Notes: generated from the sequence alone by a model not told the origin. Shown: positions 9,456 through 20,205, counted from the first letter of the stretch. The stretch is 38,374 nucleotides of DNA from Gnetum montanum (GCA_015680685.1 MNCI01003059.1:330595-368968); one strand, 5' to 3'. Numbers and translations: made by a program.

Positions 9456-10145
9456 GAGGATTTGTTAGATCCAAAAGCTAATAGAACAAGTGGCCAAAGA
9501 AGAGGGAGAACATAGAAAGAGAGTATGTAGAGGAGTTTAACAAGGAGCTATCCCTTCATAAGAAGAATGTTTCTGCCCATGACCTACAAGAAGAGGAGGC
9601 TCTCCTAGATAAAAGTGGTTCAAACAATGACCTTCTCAATGCATAAATCCATCACAAAAATTTTGGGAAAGGTTGATAAGATGTAGGATTTAATGCATGA
9701 TAGTTTGCATGCACTTTGAAAATTTTGAATGAAGATATAGAGTAAGCTAGAGCCAAGGACTAAGATAGAAGAAAGAATAATAAAAGAAGTAGGGAAAACA
9801 CATACTAGTAGAAAGCCAAAGGTGTAGCAATGGAGGAGGTTGTAGACTTCAATTCAGAAGAGGATGATTGATGTAACATATGGTAATATGAATATCCAAG
9901 AGAAATTACCTTATTATGTCACACACAATCTTGTTAGTATAGGAATCAGGGGAACATGCTTTGAATCCAAAGTTTGGGAAGAAGCAAATCCTAATGATAT
10001 TGTCTTATCCTCAAAGCAATTATAGACAACCCTACTAACAACAATACTACCTAAGTGGGGCATATCCTCAACCTTAGGAGTAATATCAACAGTAGTGGCA
10101 AAACGCATAGTTGTGCACATGCCACCACAAATATAGTTGTATCTT
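9456..10145 (+). pseudogene. E4 gag fragment (C-terminal half), Athila type
   Basis: Homologous to gag of C from about 29,560. It starts with codons for QVAKEEGEHRKRV, has a helical stretch corresponding to KVDQMWDSL of C (near 9,670), then a zinc-knuckle relic at 9872-9905. There, the second Cys is Trp, the next codon is a stop and the His is Tyr, all explicable by transitions. A Gln/Tyr/Pro-rich tail follows (QQYYLSGAYPQP near 10,040-10,075). Several stops show it is dead. At about 10,145 it meets minus-strand integrase sequence head-on. Confidence 0.55.
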
Positions 10146-10885
10146 ATGTGGGATTCCACAAGAATCAAGGAATTTCTCATTATTTTATTTACAAAATAAG
10201 GTCCTTGATCACTAATGATTGCTTGTGGAGTTCAAAATCATGTTAGAATATGTTCTCTTACAAAAGCCACAACCACTTTAATGTTGTTTGTTAGGGTAGC
10301 TTTAGCCTCCACACATTTAGTGACATCCACTTTAATCCTAGCATTTTCTGTTCTTTTATTTGTTAACAATTTTATGGTTGAATGATTGATGTAAACTTTG
10401 GTTTTATATCCCATTAAATAATCCCTAAATCTATCCAAAAGCATACACAATAGCCAAGATTTCTTTTTTAGTAGTTGTATAGTTAACATGGGCTTGATCT
10501 AAACTTTTGAAGACATAGTAAATCACCCTTAGTTTATTATCTATGTATTGTTCCAAAAATACCCCTATAGTTGTGTCACTAGCATCATATATCAAGTCAA
10601 AAGGAAAATCCATATTAGGTGCATTAATTATTGGAGTAGTGGTTACTCTCTTGAGTATAGAGAATGCTTCTTGGCAGTCATCAGTCCATAAAAAGGAAAC
10701 ATCTTTTTCTAAGAGCATGTAAAGAGGCTTGACTATTTTTGAAAAGTTTTTAATAAATTATCTATAATATCTAGTGTGACCTAAAAAGGATTGAAGTGTT
10801 CTTAAGTTTGTTGGGGTTGGAAGTATAAAGATTACTCTTACTGTTTCTCATCCATTTTAATTCCTTCTTTGAAACTTACCTATCC
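10146..10885 (-). pseudogene. E5 pol relic: RT C-terminus, RNase H and integrase core
   Basis: Read leftward from 10885: a GIKMDE string typical after the gypsy RT palm; thumb/connection with LQSFLGHTRYYR and IKNFSKIVKPLY; RNase H with the catalytic-type DASD motif (about 10,570), YYVFKSLDQAHVNYTTTKKE and KVYINHSTIKLL. A deletion then joins it to the integrase core (VEAKATLTNNIKVVVAF, then TPQAIISDQGPYFVNKI with the second catalytic Asp, near 10,190-10,240). The rest of integrase after about 10,150 is missing. The motif spelling is close to Athila-type pol. Frameshifts and stops make it non-functional. Confidence 0.75.
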
Positions 10886-12397
10886 CAGAGCTACTCCACT
10901 TGTTACCTTGTGGGGCTATCTAGAATTACCCTATGGAAAAGGAAATCTCTTGGGCATGTGCTTCTATACAAACTTCGAATTTAAGGAACTTGCCCAATAT
11001 TCATGTAGATGCAACAAGATTGGGCAATGGCCCTTTGGATAGTCATATATGTAGATGTCACATCCATTATATTTGTTTGTGGTTGAGTCTATAGCCTCAC
11101 TTTCTTCAGCCATTTTTCTTGTTTGTTGATAAGTGCTCCTTGCTATTTCTTAGTTCTACTTCCTCTATCTATTGTGGTCACTTGATTTGTTTTGCGCTAC
11201 TCTCTCCTCTATGATAGTTGCCTCTTTTTTCTTATCATAGATATGGATGCTTTTCTTTTGAAGAGTTGGGTTTTAGTTGTTTTCCTCTATTTTCTCTCAT
11301 TTACATAGCTCCTTCTTTCACCACCTGCTTGATTAGCCTTTATATCTGATGGGCTTTTAATTCATATAATCAACCTTCAGCATACATCCCAAGGGTCTCC
11401 CTTGTTTCATTACAAAGCCCATTTATGATGTGGAAAAGTTACCTTTCCTCAACGAAACCATGGTTTGGGAATCTATTCAATAGAGAATAATATCTATCTA
11501 AGGCCATGTCCAAGGGTTCATATTGTTCTTGCTTCTATTCTTAGACTTGTCTCCTTAGGTTGGGCACACTCGCATAGGTTTGGTATTTCTCGTTGAAGAA
11601 TTCTAGCATTGTGGACCACTGTCGAATTGAATTTGGTTTCAACGATCAATACCACACTTCAGCTCTATCAATTAGTGTCCTAGGAAAGAGCTTAAGATTT
11701 TTCCACTCATTTTCAATGTTGTAGAAGACACAAGCATCATGGAAGGCTTGTAAATGATGTTGTGGATCCAAATCATAGCCTCCTGTAAATTTAGGAATTT
11801 TATTCATATCAAGCTTGGGTAGGAGACTCTCTTTGCGATGCCTGTGGGATATCTTTATTGCCTATGTGATTTGCATTAGGATCTTAGTGGCCAACAAGGA
11901 TTCATCATTATCGACCATGTTGTGAGGAAAATTTCTATTCAATTGATGGTGATGATTTTTCCTATGTTCATGTTATGACCTTGAGTGTTCTTGCGGGTTC
12001 AATTTTTGTTTCTATTTCAACCCTTTAGTGCAGCCTTATCTTCATACCATCATTCATCCTCATCAAAACTAGAAGTTGAAGGGGAAAAAGAAAATGAGGA
12101 ACTAGAAGGATTGCCATGGCTTCTATGGTGTTCCCTAGGGTCTTGTGATTTATCGTTTCTAGGCTTTGAGGAGGTCTTAGGTCTTGAGGCCTCCCCTAGT
12201 CTAGGACATACTTCATCTCCTCCAAGGTTATGTGTCTTAGGTGAATGTGGTCCTTAAGTGTTGTCAGGGTGGTCATGAACATATGAAACCCCTACATAAG
12301 GTTGGTCACTCCAATGTTCTTCAACATATATTTTGTTAGTTCTTCAATGAATGTTTTCGTTATTCAGTGCATTATTGCTTCCTTTTGAAAGAGACAT
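10886..12397 (-). pseudogene. E5 gag relic, Athila type
   Basis: A start-like ATG stands at 12397-12395 (MSLSK), about 108 bases after the primer site. The retrotransposon-gag domain (about 11,780-11,300) reads IPKFTGGYDLDPQHHLQAF, then WSTMLEFFNEKYQTYA and NGLCNETRETLGMYA. It is homologous to gag of E6 and C. A zinc-knuckle relic (about 11,025-11,064) reads CDIYIYDYPKGHCP, with the second Cys and the His both changed to Tyr. Stops are frequent throughout. Open frames on the plus strand here are shadows. Confidence 0.7.
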
Positions 12398-12504
12398 TGT
12401 TGTTGGTTTATGGTGTGTGTGATTTAATATTTTCTAAAAGATATATCGCTAATATGTTTACAATGATCGTGTTTGCTATAACTAATCTAGATAACTAGCA
12501 CCAT

Positions 12505-12521
12505 CCCCAACAATAATGCCA
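12505..12521 (-). other. Primer-binding site of E5 (tRNA-Asp type)
   Basis: One base after the LTR the minus strand reads TGGCATTATTGTTGGGG, which matches the complement of the plant tRNA-Asp 3' end (TGGCGCCGTTGCCGGGG) except for transitions. Confidence 0.7.
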
Positions 12522-12522
12522 A

Positions 12523-12989
12523 TGATGAGTGATGAGGTACCCCTACATCCAACCATACAAATCACAAGCGTTCATGCACGATCTTGTCGAATTCCATGGA
12601 TGGGACTAGTTGTGGCATCTATATCATTATGTCTTGATCATAGTTCGCTATTTTCCCAGTTGGACTAGTGGTAGCTTTCTCACGTATGGTTTTGTCTAGA
12701 GTGAGGCATATGATTTTTATTATTTTATATTTTAGTTTTCTACAATTAATAATAGGTTGAAAATCAATTTATTATCAATTCAACTAATCTAATTACTAAT
12801 TAATAATCAACTACCCTAACATAAGTATCTGATGCCATTGTCCGTGCACATCTTAAACATGTATAATGTTGTTGGGTTACCAAACATTAAGCATTGCTAG
12901 GATTACCAAGAGTCATAAGCATGTTCGAAGCAATCATACTTATGTGCTTAATTAATATGCATGGAAATGTAAATATTAACTAAGTAGAT
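12523..12989 (-). repeat. 3' half of the E5 5' LTR
   Basis: Its plus-strand start TGATGAGT is the LTR terminus. It stops at the target site of E6. Joined to 19240-19811 it gives an LTR of about 1,034 bp, like that of E2. Confidence 0.85.
12985..12989. repeat. Target-site duplication of E6, left copy
   Basis: TAGAT here against TACAT at 19240-19244. The uninterrupted E2 LTR has TACAT (read inverted at 7606-7610), so the left copy has mutated. Confidence 0.75.
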
Positions 12990-13928
12990 TGATGAGTGGC
13001 AAGGTACCCCTACACTCAACCATACGAATACGAGTGTTTCACGCATGATCCGATCAAACTCCTCAAATGGGCTAGTCGTGGTATCTAGATAGTTACTCAT
13101 TGATCGCAGTTCGCTGTCTTCCCACCTAGACTAATATTTTCTTTGTCACGTATGGTTTAGTCCAGAGTGAGGTGTATGATGTGGTTTCTAACCTAGTGCT
13201 ACTCCTAGAGGCAGTGGAAAATATCTTTAATTAAGCTAAGAGGAAAAGGGAGAGAGAGTTCAAACTAATAGGAGATAGGGAGAGAGAATCTAAGCTAGCC
13301 TAAGTGCGATGAGCATCTGTTCCTTAATCATTCGTACACATCTTGGACCTCGTGCATGACTACTACTAGGATTACCAAGCGTAGATCCTAGGTACGCTAC
13401 TGGGTTACCAAGTAGTCATACTTAAATGCTCATGATTAAGTCGTACCCATTCCGTGTTTAAGGAGTTTAGGGTGAAGAGATATTAACTATGAAAACAATA
13501 ATTAATTAATTAATTTAAACTAAGTGAATGCTGCAATGATGAAGTAATCTTGATCTTTATTTCTAGTCATGTGCATGTCCAAGTATGTCACACTCAAATA
13601 AATGATGTCGTACAAGTACAATCACCACATTGTGGGCATGCACTGGGAGAGAGGGTTGAGAGGAAAAATGAGAAAAAGACCCTACTCTAATACTAATTTC
13701 TAACTAACTCTTCCCATGTGCCTACATGTGTATTTATAGGCCCACGTAGGAACCATGATATCTTGTACTCGATGTCACTTGTGAGGTCGCAGTATCGTGT
13801 ACCCAATAACGGTGGTCCAAAATCGAGGGTTCGATATCAGGACCCATCAGACCTAGTATCTTGTACCTAATATTAGGGTTTTGATAACAAGGGTCTGATA
13901 ATAGGACCTGATAGACCATGACTCATCA
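12990..13928 (-). repeat. 3' LTR of E6 (939 bp)
   Basis: On the plus strand it begins TGATGAGTGGCAAGG and ends GACTCATCA. An inverted TATA box is at 13731-13738. It pairs with 18313-19239. Confidence 0.9.
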
Positions 13929-13943
13929 TACCCCCACGACTGA
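13929..13943 (-). other. Polypurine tract of E6
   Basis: The minus strand reads CAGTCGTGGGGGTA immediately before the LTR start TGATGAGTC, matching E1 and C. Confidence 0.8.
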
Positions 13944-14059
13944 ATAATAACTCGTCCTTGAGTCAAAAAAAGTGAGGAACAAGTTCAATTGATTACACAG
14001 TGGATAGGTATGGGATTATTAACTAACTAGGAATTTATTCATGCCATAGTGGAGAATTA

Positions 14060-14543
14060 AACAAAATCTAGACATGGACATAAAAATTACAAAATTTATT
14101 GGAACTCATGTGGTTCCAAGTGGTGGTGGCTCCTCCATGGGTGCCTCTGCTTTTTCCTATGCTCCAGGCTTCTAAGATTGATACTGTTGAAGAAGTGCCT
14201 GAAGTTTCTTCTCTTTTATTCATGGATTATGAGCCATCCATGCTGATGTTCCAATGTTTGATGGAGTTGGCACTTTCCATGGACACAGCAGTTGCGGGAA
14301 CACTTGATTGGCCTTGACATGCCATGCCGCAAATAGCTGTCATTCCTCTTCATAAGCTCGGGCTGTGACCTCTCCACCTTTTGCTTGGCCAAATTATGTA
14401 GTGACAGGAGTTTCCTGATGGATGCTGAATGATTATGCCTCTTGCTCTACATGTTCTGCGTGAGGTCCTTGGTCTCTACCTCCCCCCAGACATCCAGTTG
14501 TACCTTGAGAAGGTCCTTCTTATTGTCCTCTTTTAGGGCCCAT
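14060..14543 (-). pseudogene. E6 accessory ORF with internal deletion
   Basis: On the minus strand an acceptor GTGATTATAG precedes ATG at 14543-14541. The first tens of codons align with E1 1450-1600. A junction near 14,390 then joins them to the C-terminal end (AGCTTATGAAGAGGAATGACAG, aligned with E1 about 4,000-4,020), ending with PMEEPPPL. About 2.4 kb corresponding to the transposon-protein-like region and coiled coil is missing. The retained ends may reflect RNA or DNA function of these parts, or a simple deletion. Confidence 0.6.
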
Positions 14544-15903
14544 CTATAATCACACAAAGATCAATTGTTAGTAAGGTTATTGAAAGAAGTTCAATTATTT
14601 CATACCTTACTCATTGCCTTTAATAAATGTTAAATTCTTTGCTTAGTGTATTTTAGAGTTAGAAATTTTTTTCGAGGAAGTTGCCCTAAAAGTTAAATGT
14701 TGAACTTGGTTTATTTAGGTGACACATCAAAGGACACGTAATGGTTTTGAGGAACATTTAATAAAATGATGACAAAGGAAAGAATAGATTTGGCAATGAA
14801 GTACTCGGAGGGTATAAAATGATGTGGTGGTGTGCAACAAGTACAAATTACAAAATTCATGCAAGTGGGTCCTTCCCAAAGAAGGTTCCAACCTATAATG
14901 CCCTTGCGTAACCACACCTTAAAATGTTTGTAGGCACTAGAAGGGTTAAATGTAATCTACATCGATGCAACAAAACACACACATGTAGATACCACCATGA
15001 TGAGGTATAAATTCAATGCTACAAAAGTTACGAGTCCTAATTACATGAATAGTGAGATGGGACAAATTGTAGAAGGGATTGTAGAGAGTAGGACATGAGG
15101 TAACTGGCCCAGGGTAGAATGAATCCTTAGTGTAAGGCATGATTAATGTGTCATTAACCCGTCACTCCAAAATCAGGATCGAGTCCATTCCTCTAATCAG
15201 TGACATCGCATTGCTTCATCCAATGATGGACAACCATAAGAGCACCATGATAGCAAGGTGTATGATCACTTGGCATTTCATTCAAGGGAGGAGTGATTTT
15301 GCTTGTGGCACTTGGTTTTTTTTTATGAAGTATTGCTTAATCTAGAGAAGCTGCCTGCCTTCAGGCATGGGTGCATGTCTTTCCAGTGGGACCCCCTAGA
15401 ATAGCATTGTTATTATTTTCTGGTTGAGTGCCTTTGGATTACTCTTACTCCCATTTTTCATTAGATCTACAAGGATCTTAGTACAACCAAGTTGCATGAT
15501 AACTCCAACAAATGTCACCAAAGAGAGTCCAAAAGTTCCCTTGATGTCACACCCTAACCATTCCTTCTTGGTCCATCCTTCTTTGTTCTGGGCACAATAA
15601 CATAAAAATTACTTTAATTTTTAATGATTAGGAATATCATTGTACCTAGAGTAGAACCTCTTATTAATAGAATGGATAAGTGGATGTTGTGCCTTGCTGT
15701 TCAAATAATTAGTCACCTAAGACTTGATAGCATAAAACAACACCTCAACCAACGGTTCACATGAGTGTTTTATTCCTAGATGAGATTACTCATAAAAAGG
15801 TAAAAAGATAAAAAAAAAAAAGGCAAAAAGATCAAACAATAAGTTGAAAAGTGAAAAACTAAAAAACAAAAATTTCAAAATTAAAGAAAATGAAAAATAT
15901 TTA
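14544..15903 (-). other. Post-gag non-coding region of E6
   Basis: 14,711-15,420 is the inverted counterpart of E1 1-700. The U3-like promoter and internal polypurine motif seen in E1 (about 700-1,250) are missing here. 15,421-15,903 has AT-rich sequence with A-runs and no gene. No pol remnant is seen, so the gag-to-UTR junction is a large deletion or an ancestral arrangement. Confidence 0.55.
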
Positions 15904-18178
15904 TTAATCCTGCTTGTTATTAGAATGGGGGTATCCCCCATAACTAAATAGTTGAGCATGGCTAGGATTAATAAATGAAGAATTGGAATCCTTGCATGTT
16001 GAAAATGTTGGGACTTGCTCATACTTACCCCATTGGGGTTCACACACTTGATTAGAGTTGACATAGTGGGACAAGTTATAAGATGTGGTTAATTTATAAG
16101 GAGTTGACCCACTATGGTACTTGTGACCGTAAGATGGTATGCAAGGATCAACATGTCTCCCCATGTGGCTATATTCATTGGGCCACATGGCTGTTGGAGT
16201 ATTGAGTGGTGGCTCTGATAAGGTAACATGAGGCATTGGGTTCAAAGAGGAATATGCACCATAGTGTTGGACTTGTGCTAAGTTGGTGGATGTAGTGGTT
16301 TCTAAACTATGGTGTGCCTTTCTACAGTCATGTCTAAAGAAGGGACACCTATGATGTTGTGGAGGATTCCTACTGCTGTTGACAGTAGAAGCACAAGTAA
16401 CGTTTGTGGGTTGATGTTGTAATGCAAATCCCTTAGGAACAACTGGTGGCGATGTAGAAGGAGGTAAAGGATGAGAATGTTGGAATTGAGGAGAAGTGTA
16501 AGGTACCCAAGGTGGTGGTCCTGTTGGAAAGGATATGGGTTGATGGTATTGAGGAGAATGATAATAATATGGTGAGATAGAGTATGTTGACCTAGTTGGG
16601 GAAACATGATGTTGAACTTGATTGGCACTTGGGTTTGGATGATATGAAGGGTGTATCCAGTTCAAGGGTGGCCTCCCCCATGACTAGGATTGTCGTCACT
16701 ATGATTGAACACAGTATCTCTGTACGAACTCTGGATGTGACACTCTTCCCCAATGCTCCTGTAAATGTGACAAGATTGGACATTGGCCCTTGAGGTGATC
16801 ATACAAGCAAATGTTGCATTGATACGTATGATTGGTAGTTGAGCTCTTATTTTTTTAACCCTTCTTTCCAATTGTCTAAGGGTATTTTGTCCTGCTTCTT
16901 GGTTCGTCATGACTCTACCTCCAATAATGTTGGCATATTCTTCGCATTTTTTATGCATCCATTCCATCATCTTATTGATCTTTGCCTCAATTTCATCCAA
17001 TGATTGTAGTATTGGCAAAGATGGTTCCACCTCCTTTAGGTGAGTTGATTTATTCTCTTCATAATTATGGGCCCTTGTTGATTTTTGGGCCTGTTGAGAT
17101 TTTTTAGCATTCTCCCATTTAGTCATTTCTCCTTCTTCTTTTGCTACCCGCTTAATAATCTCTTGGAATTGATGGGTTCATAGTTCATATAGTTGACCTG
17201 GGGCATACAACCCTAAGGTTTCCCTTGTTTCATTACGAAGCCCATCAATAATGTGGTACATTAGCCTTTCCTCAAAGAACTCATGGCCTGGGTAGTTGTT
17301 TAACAATGCATAATATCTTTCTAAGGCCATGTCCAAGGGTTCATATTGTGCTTGTTTCCACTCTTGGATTTGTTTCCTCAAGGCTGACACTCTTGCATAG
17401 GTTTGATATCATTCGTTGAAGAGCTCTACCATTGTTGGCCAACGTCAAATTGATTTTGGTTTTAAGGACCTGTACCATACTTTTGCTTAGCCAACGAGTG
17501 TCAAAGGAGATAGCTTAATTTTTTGCCATCCATTATCAATATTGTTCCATGCATAGGCATCGTAGAAGGCTTGTAAATGATGTTGTGGATTTAAATCATA
17601 GCCTCCTGAAAACTTGGGAAGGTTGTTTAAATCAAGCCTGGGTAGGCAACTTTCCTTACGATGCCTGCGAGATATTTGAATAGCCTCTTGTATATGCATT
17701 AGGCTCTTAGTGGTTAGCAGGGGTTCATCATTACTAAATAGGTTATGAGTTTGTGAGTTGGGACGATGTTATCTTTGTTCATGTTGTCATTCTTGATCTT
17801 GCCTGTGGGTTCGATTTCTATTTCTACGTCAACCCCTAGAGAGATGATCATCCATGTCACGACCTGACGTTGAAGGAGCAGAGGAAGAGAAGAGCTGGAA
17901 GACTCGTCATGACTTTTGTAAGTCTCCCAATCATCCTTGGATAAATTTTTGTTAATTATTGAGAAGGTCCTAAGCCTTATAGGCCCCCTCGTTCTATGGG
18001 ATGTCCCATCCTCACTAGAGGTGTCAGAGTTGGATGACAAGAGTCCTTGAGTATAGTTGGGGTTTCTATGAACATATGAAACTCTTGCATAAGATTGAGT
18101 ACTCCAAACTTCTTCATTGGTTCTCCAATGAATTACCTCACTAGATGTTGCATTATCACTATCTTGTGAAAGAGAAAT
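15904..18178 (-). pseudogene. E6 gag relic, Athila type
   Basis: Read leftward from the primer site: a Ser/Asp/Arg-rich N-terminus (18,178-17,714), with ATG degraded compared with E5. The retrotransposon-gag domain follows (17,699-17,178; LPKFSGGYDLNPQHHLQAF, then ALRKQIQEWKQAQYEPLDMA and IIDGLRNETRETLG). A helical segment (17,126-16,850) is followed by a zinc knuckle at 16780-16818 reading CNICLYDHLKGQC (CX2CX3HX4C). The tail at 16665-15904 is rich in Pro, Ser, Tyr, His and Asn and is open for about 254 codons, but begins at TTG, not ATG. Frames change at least twice and stops interrupt it, so it is not functional. Confidence 0.7.
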
Positions 18179-18294
18179 TATTGTGAATTGTGTGTGACTT
18201 AATTGAATTTAATTTCTTTTTCTGAAAGATATGTTGTTAATACCCTATTACAACAATCTTGTATGATATAACTAATCTAGATAACTAGCACCAT

Positions 18295-18311
18295 CCCCGG
18301 CAATGGTACCA
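18295..18311 (-). other. Primer-binding site of E6 (tRNA-Asp)
   Basis: The minus strand reads TGGTACCATTGCCGGGG one base after the LTR, two or three transitions from the perfect complement of the tRNA-Asp 3' end. Confidence 0.8.
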
Positions 18312-18312
18312 A

Positions 18313-19239
18313 TGATGAGTGGCGAGGTACCCCTACACTCAACCATACGAATACGAGCGTTTCATGCACGATCCAGTCAAACTTCGCAGACAAGATAGTT
18401 GTGGTATCTAGATAGTTACTCGTTGATCGTAGTTCACTGTCTTCCCACCTAGACTAATACTTTCTTTGTCACATATGGTTTAGTCCAGAGTGAGGTTTAT
18501 GATGTGGTTTCTAACCTAGTGCTACTCCTAGAGGCAATGGAAAATATCTTTAATTAAGCTAAGAGGAAAAGGGAGAGAGAATCTAAACTAATAGGAGATA
18601 GGGAGAGAGAATCTAAGCTAGCCTAAGTGCGATGAGCATTCGTTCCTTAATCATCTGTACACATCTTGGACCTCGTGCATGACTACTACTAGGATTACCA
18701 AGCGCAGATCCTAGGTATGCTACTAGGTTACCAAGTAGTCACACTTAAATGCTCGTGATTAAGTCGTACTCATTCCACGTTTAAGGAGTTTAGTGTGAAG
18801 AGATATTAACTACAAAAATAATAATTAATTAAGTAATTTAAACTAAGTGAATGCTGCAATGATGAAGTAATCTCGATCTTTATTTCCAGTCATGTGCATG
18901 TCCAAGTATGTCAAACTCAACTAAATGATGCCGTACAATTACAATCACCACATTGCGGGCATGCATTGGGAGAGAGGGTTGAGAGGAAAAAATGACAAAT
19001 AGATTCTACTCTAATACTAATTTCTAATTAACTCTTCTTATGTGCCTACATGTGTATTTATAGGCCCACATAGGAACCACGATATCATGTACCTGATATC
19101 GCTTGTGAGGTTGTGATATCGCATACCCAATAATGGGGGTCCGATATCAGGACCCATCAGACCTGGTATCTTGTACCTGATATTAGGGTTCCCTATAATA
19201 GGGGTCTGATAACAAGACCTAACAGACCATGACTCATCA
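18313..19239 (-). repeat. 5' LTR of E6 (927 bp)
   Basis: On the plus strand it begins TGATGAGTGGCGAGG and ends GACTCATCA. An inverted TATA box is at 19055-19062. The U3 (19,062-19,239) has GATATC motifs and a GGGTCC...GGACCC inverted repeat around one of them. Confidence 0.9.
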
Positions 19240-19244
19240 TACAT
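19240..19244. repeat. Target-site duplication of E6, right copy
   Basis: TACAT, paired with TAGAT at 12985-12989. Confidence 0.75.
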
Positions 19245-19596
19245 GAAAAGTAAATTGCATGGAAAGTAAATCTAATTTAAGTCAAAGTGCACAATGAATA
19301 AAAATCAATCTTAATCTTATTGCCATTCATGGAATGTGTCCAAGTAGATTGCCACTCGAATAAGACTTCATACAACTAACTCAGATCCACTCTATAGGCA
19401 CTTATTAACTATTCTCTAAGACTACGAAATAAAACTACAAGAGTTCAGCTACTCTATTGACAAAACTATGCCCAAACTGTGTGTCCAAGTGTTATATTTA
19501 TAGGTCGACACACATCCCCCAATATCGGATATCTGATAATGTAGCTTGTGATCCGATATCAGATATGTGATATTGGGTATCTAATATTGGAGTTGA

Positions 19597-19722
19597 GATA
19601 TTAGAGGTAAGCTATCGGAGTTAAGATATCAAGGCTAAGATATTGGAGCCAAGATATCGAGGCCAAGATATCAGGGCTAAGATATTAGGGCCAAGATATT
19701 GGGGCTAAGATATCAAAGCTCC
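19597..19722 (-). repeat. 14-bp tandem array in the E5 U3
   Basis: Nine successive units fit GATATYRRRGCYAA on the plus strand in strict 14-bp register (19597, 19611, 19625 and so on to 19709). The array lies about 95-220 bases upstream of the LTR TATA box in the direction of transcription, as expected for an enhancer. The E2 LTR shows no comparable array. Confidence 0.8.
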
Positions 19723-19758
19723 GATATCTTAGTGATATTGGAGCTTTGATATCTTAGC
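19704..19758. repeat. 25-bp inverted repeat (hairpin) in the E5 U3
   Basis: Arms 19704-19728 and 19734-19758 pair with one mismatch around a 5-base loop. The core of each arm is GATATC, AAAGCT or its complement, then GATATC. It overlaps the last unit of the 14-bp array. Confidence 0.8.
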
Positions 19759-19811
19759 TGACCAAAAATTGACCTTTTTGTCAGATATCTTAAGAAATTG
19801 ATGATTCATCA

Positions 19812-20205
19812 CTAAGTTATATATTCAAGATCTTTTCTTGGACATTGCCAAAGAGAATGAGCATGACATCATAGAGAAACATCAAGTTTCATGCATCACG
19901 TAGAGCAATGTGAGGTGCAATTGTATGTAGAAAGTCTAGAACATAAAAAAACACTACAATCCCAACATGCAACAGCTATGTAGAAAAGATGTTATGCAAA
20001 ATTTCCTACATGCAACAACCACTAAATAATAAGACACCCAATGGCTCCTAGCATAAGTAGACTAAAGATTAAAAATATGCATGGAATTGAATTGGTTAAG
20101 AGACTCATTAGATCCTAGGTGAATACACTAGATGAGATGAAAGGGGTTAGACAAAATTTTTTTTCCAAGTAGGACACATTCAAGAAAAAGAAATCCACTG
20201 GAAAA
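19812..20205 (+). pseudogene. E7: gypsy protease end and protease-RT spacer fragment
   Basis: Aligns with C from about 31,040 to 31,340. Both have a CAATTGTATGTAGAAA-like string (19,919), then ACACCCAATGGCTCCTAGC against ACACCTAGTGGCTAAGAGC, then a GCATGGAATTGA block. The element it came from is plus strand and was probably the target into which E5 inserted. No catalytic residues are left. Confidence 0.5.

Larger units (their letters stand above)
10146..12989 (-). mobile_element. E5: minus-strand gypsy element, internal part and 3' end of its 5' LTR
   Basis: Reading leftward: the LTR 3' end (12989-12523), a tRNA-Asp primer site, gag, then a fused RT/RNase H/integrase scrap ending near 10,146. 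The 5' part of the same LTR is at 19240-19811, separated by insertion of E6. Most of RT and all of protease are deleted, and no 3' LTR is present because the element is broken at the E4 junction. The LTR belongs to the E2 subfamily. Confidence 0.8.
12990..19239 (-). mobile_element. E6: complete minus-strand gypsy element lacking pol
   Basis: Two LTRs of about 930 bp flank an internal region of about 4.4 kb with a primer site, gag, a post-pol non-coding block, a remnant of the accessory ORF and a polypurine tract. It lies in the LTR of E5 with a 5-bp target duplication. No protease, RT, RNase H or integrase was found. In about 300 aligned bases of the two LTRs I counted 17 differences, 16 of them transitions, so it is old. 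Structurally it is a gag-carrying non-autonomous element. Confidence 0.85.
19240..19811 (-). repeat. 5' half of the E5 5' LTR (U3 and R)
   Basis: Continues the E5 LTR interrupted at 12989 and ends at 19811 as the inverse of TGATGAATCATCA. An inverted TATA box is at 19495-19502, upstream of which (at higher coordinates) the U3 contains the 14-bp repeat array and hairpin described separately. Confidence 0.85.

Noticed and set aside
9914-10180. 88-codon minus-strand frame as an integrase continuation
   Set aside because: Integrase similarity ends near 10,150. The rest is antisense to the Gln/Tyr-rich gag tail of E4.
11985-12257. 90-codon plus-strand frame
   Set aside because: Antisense shadow of the Ser/Asp-rich N-terminal part of E5 gag.
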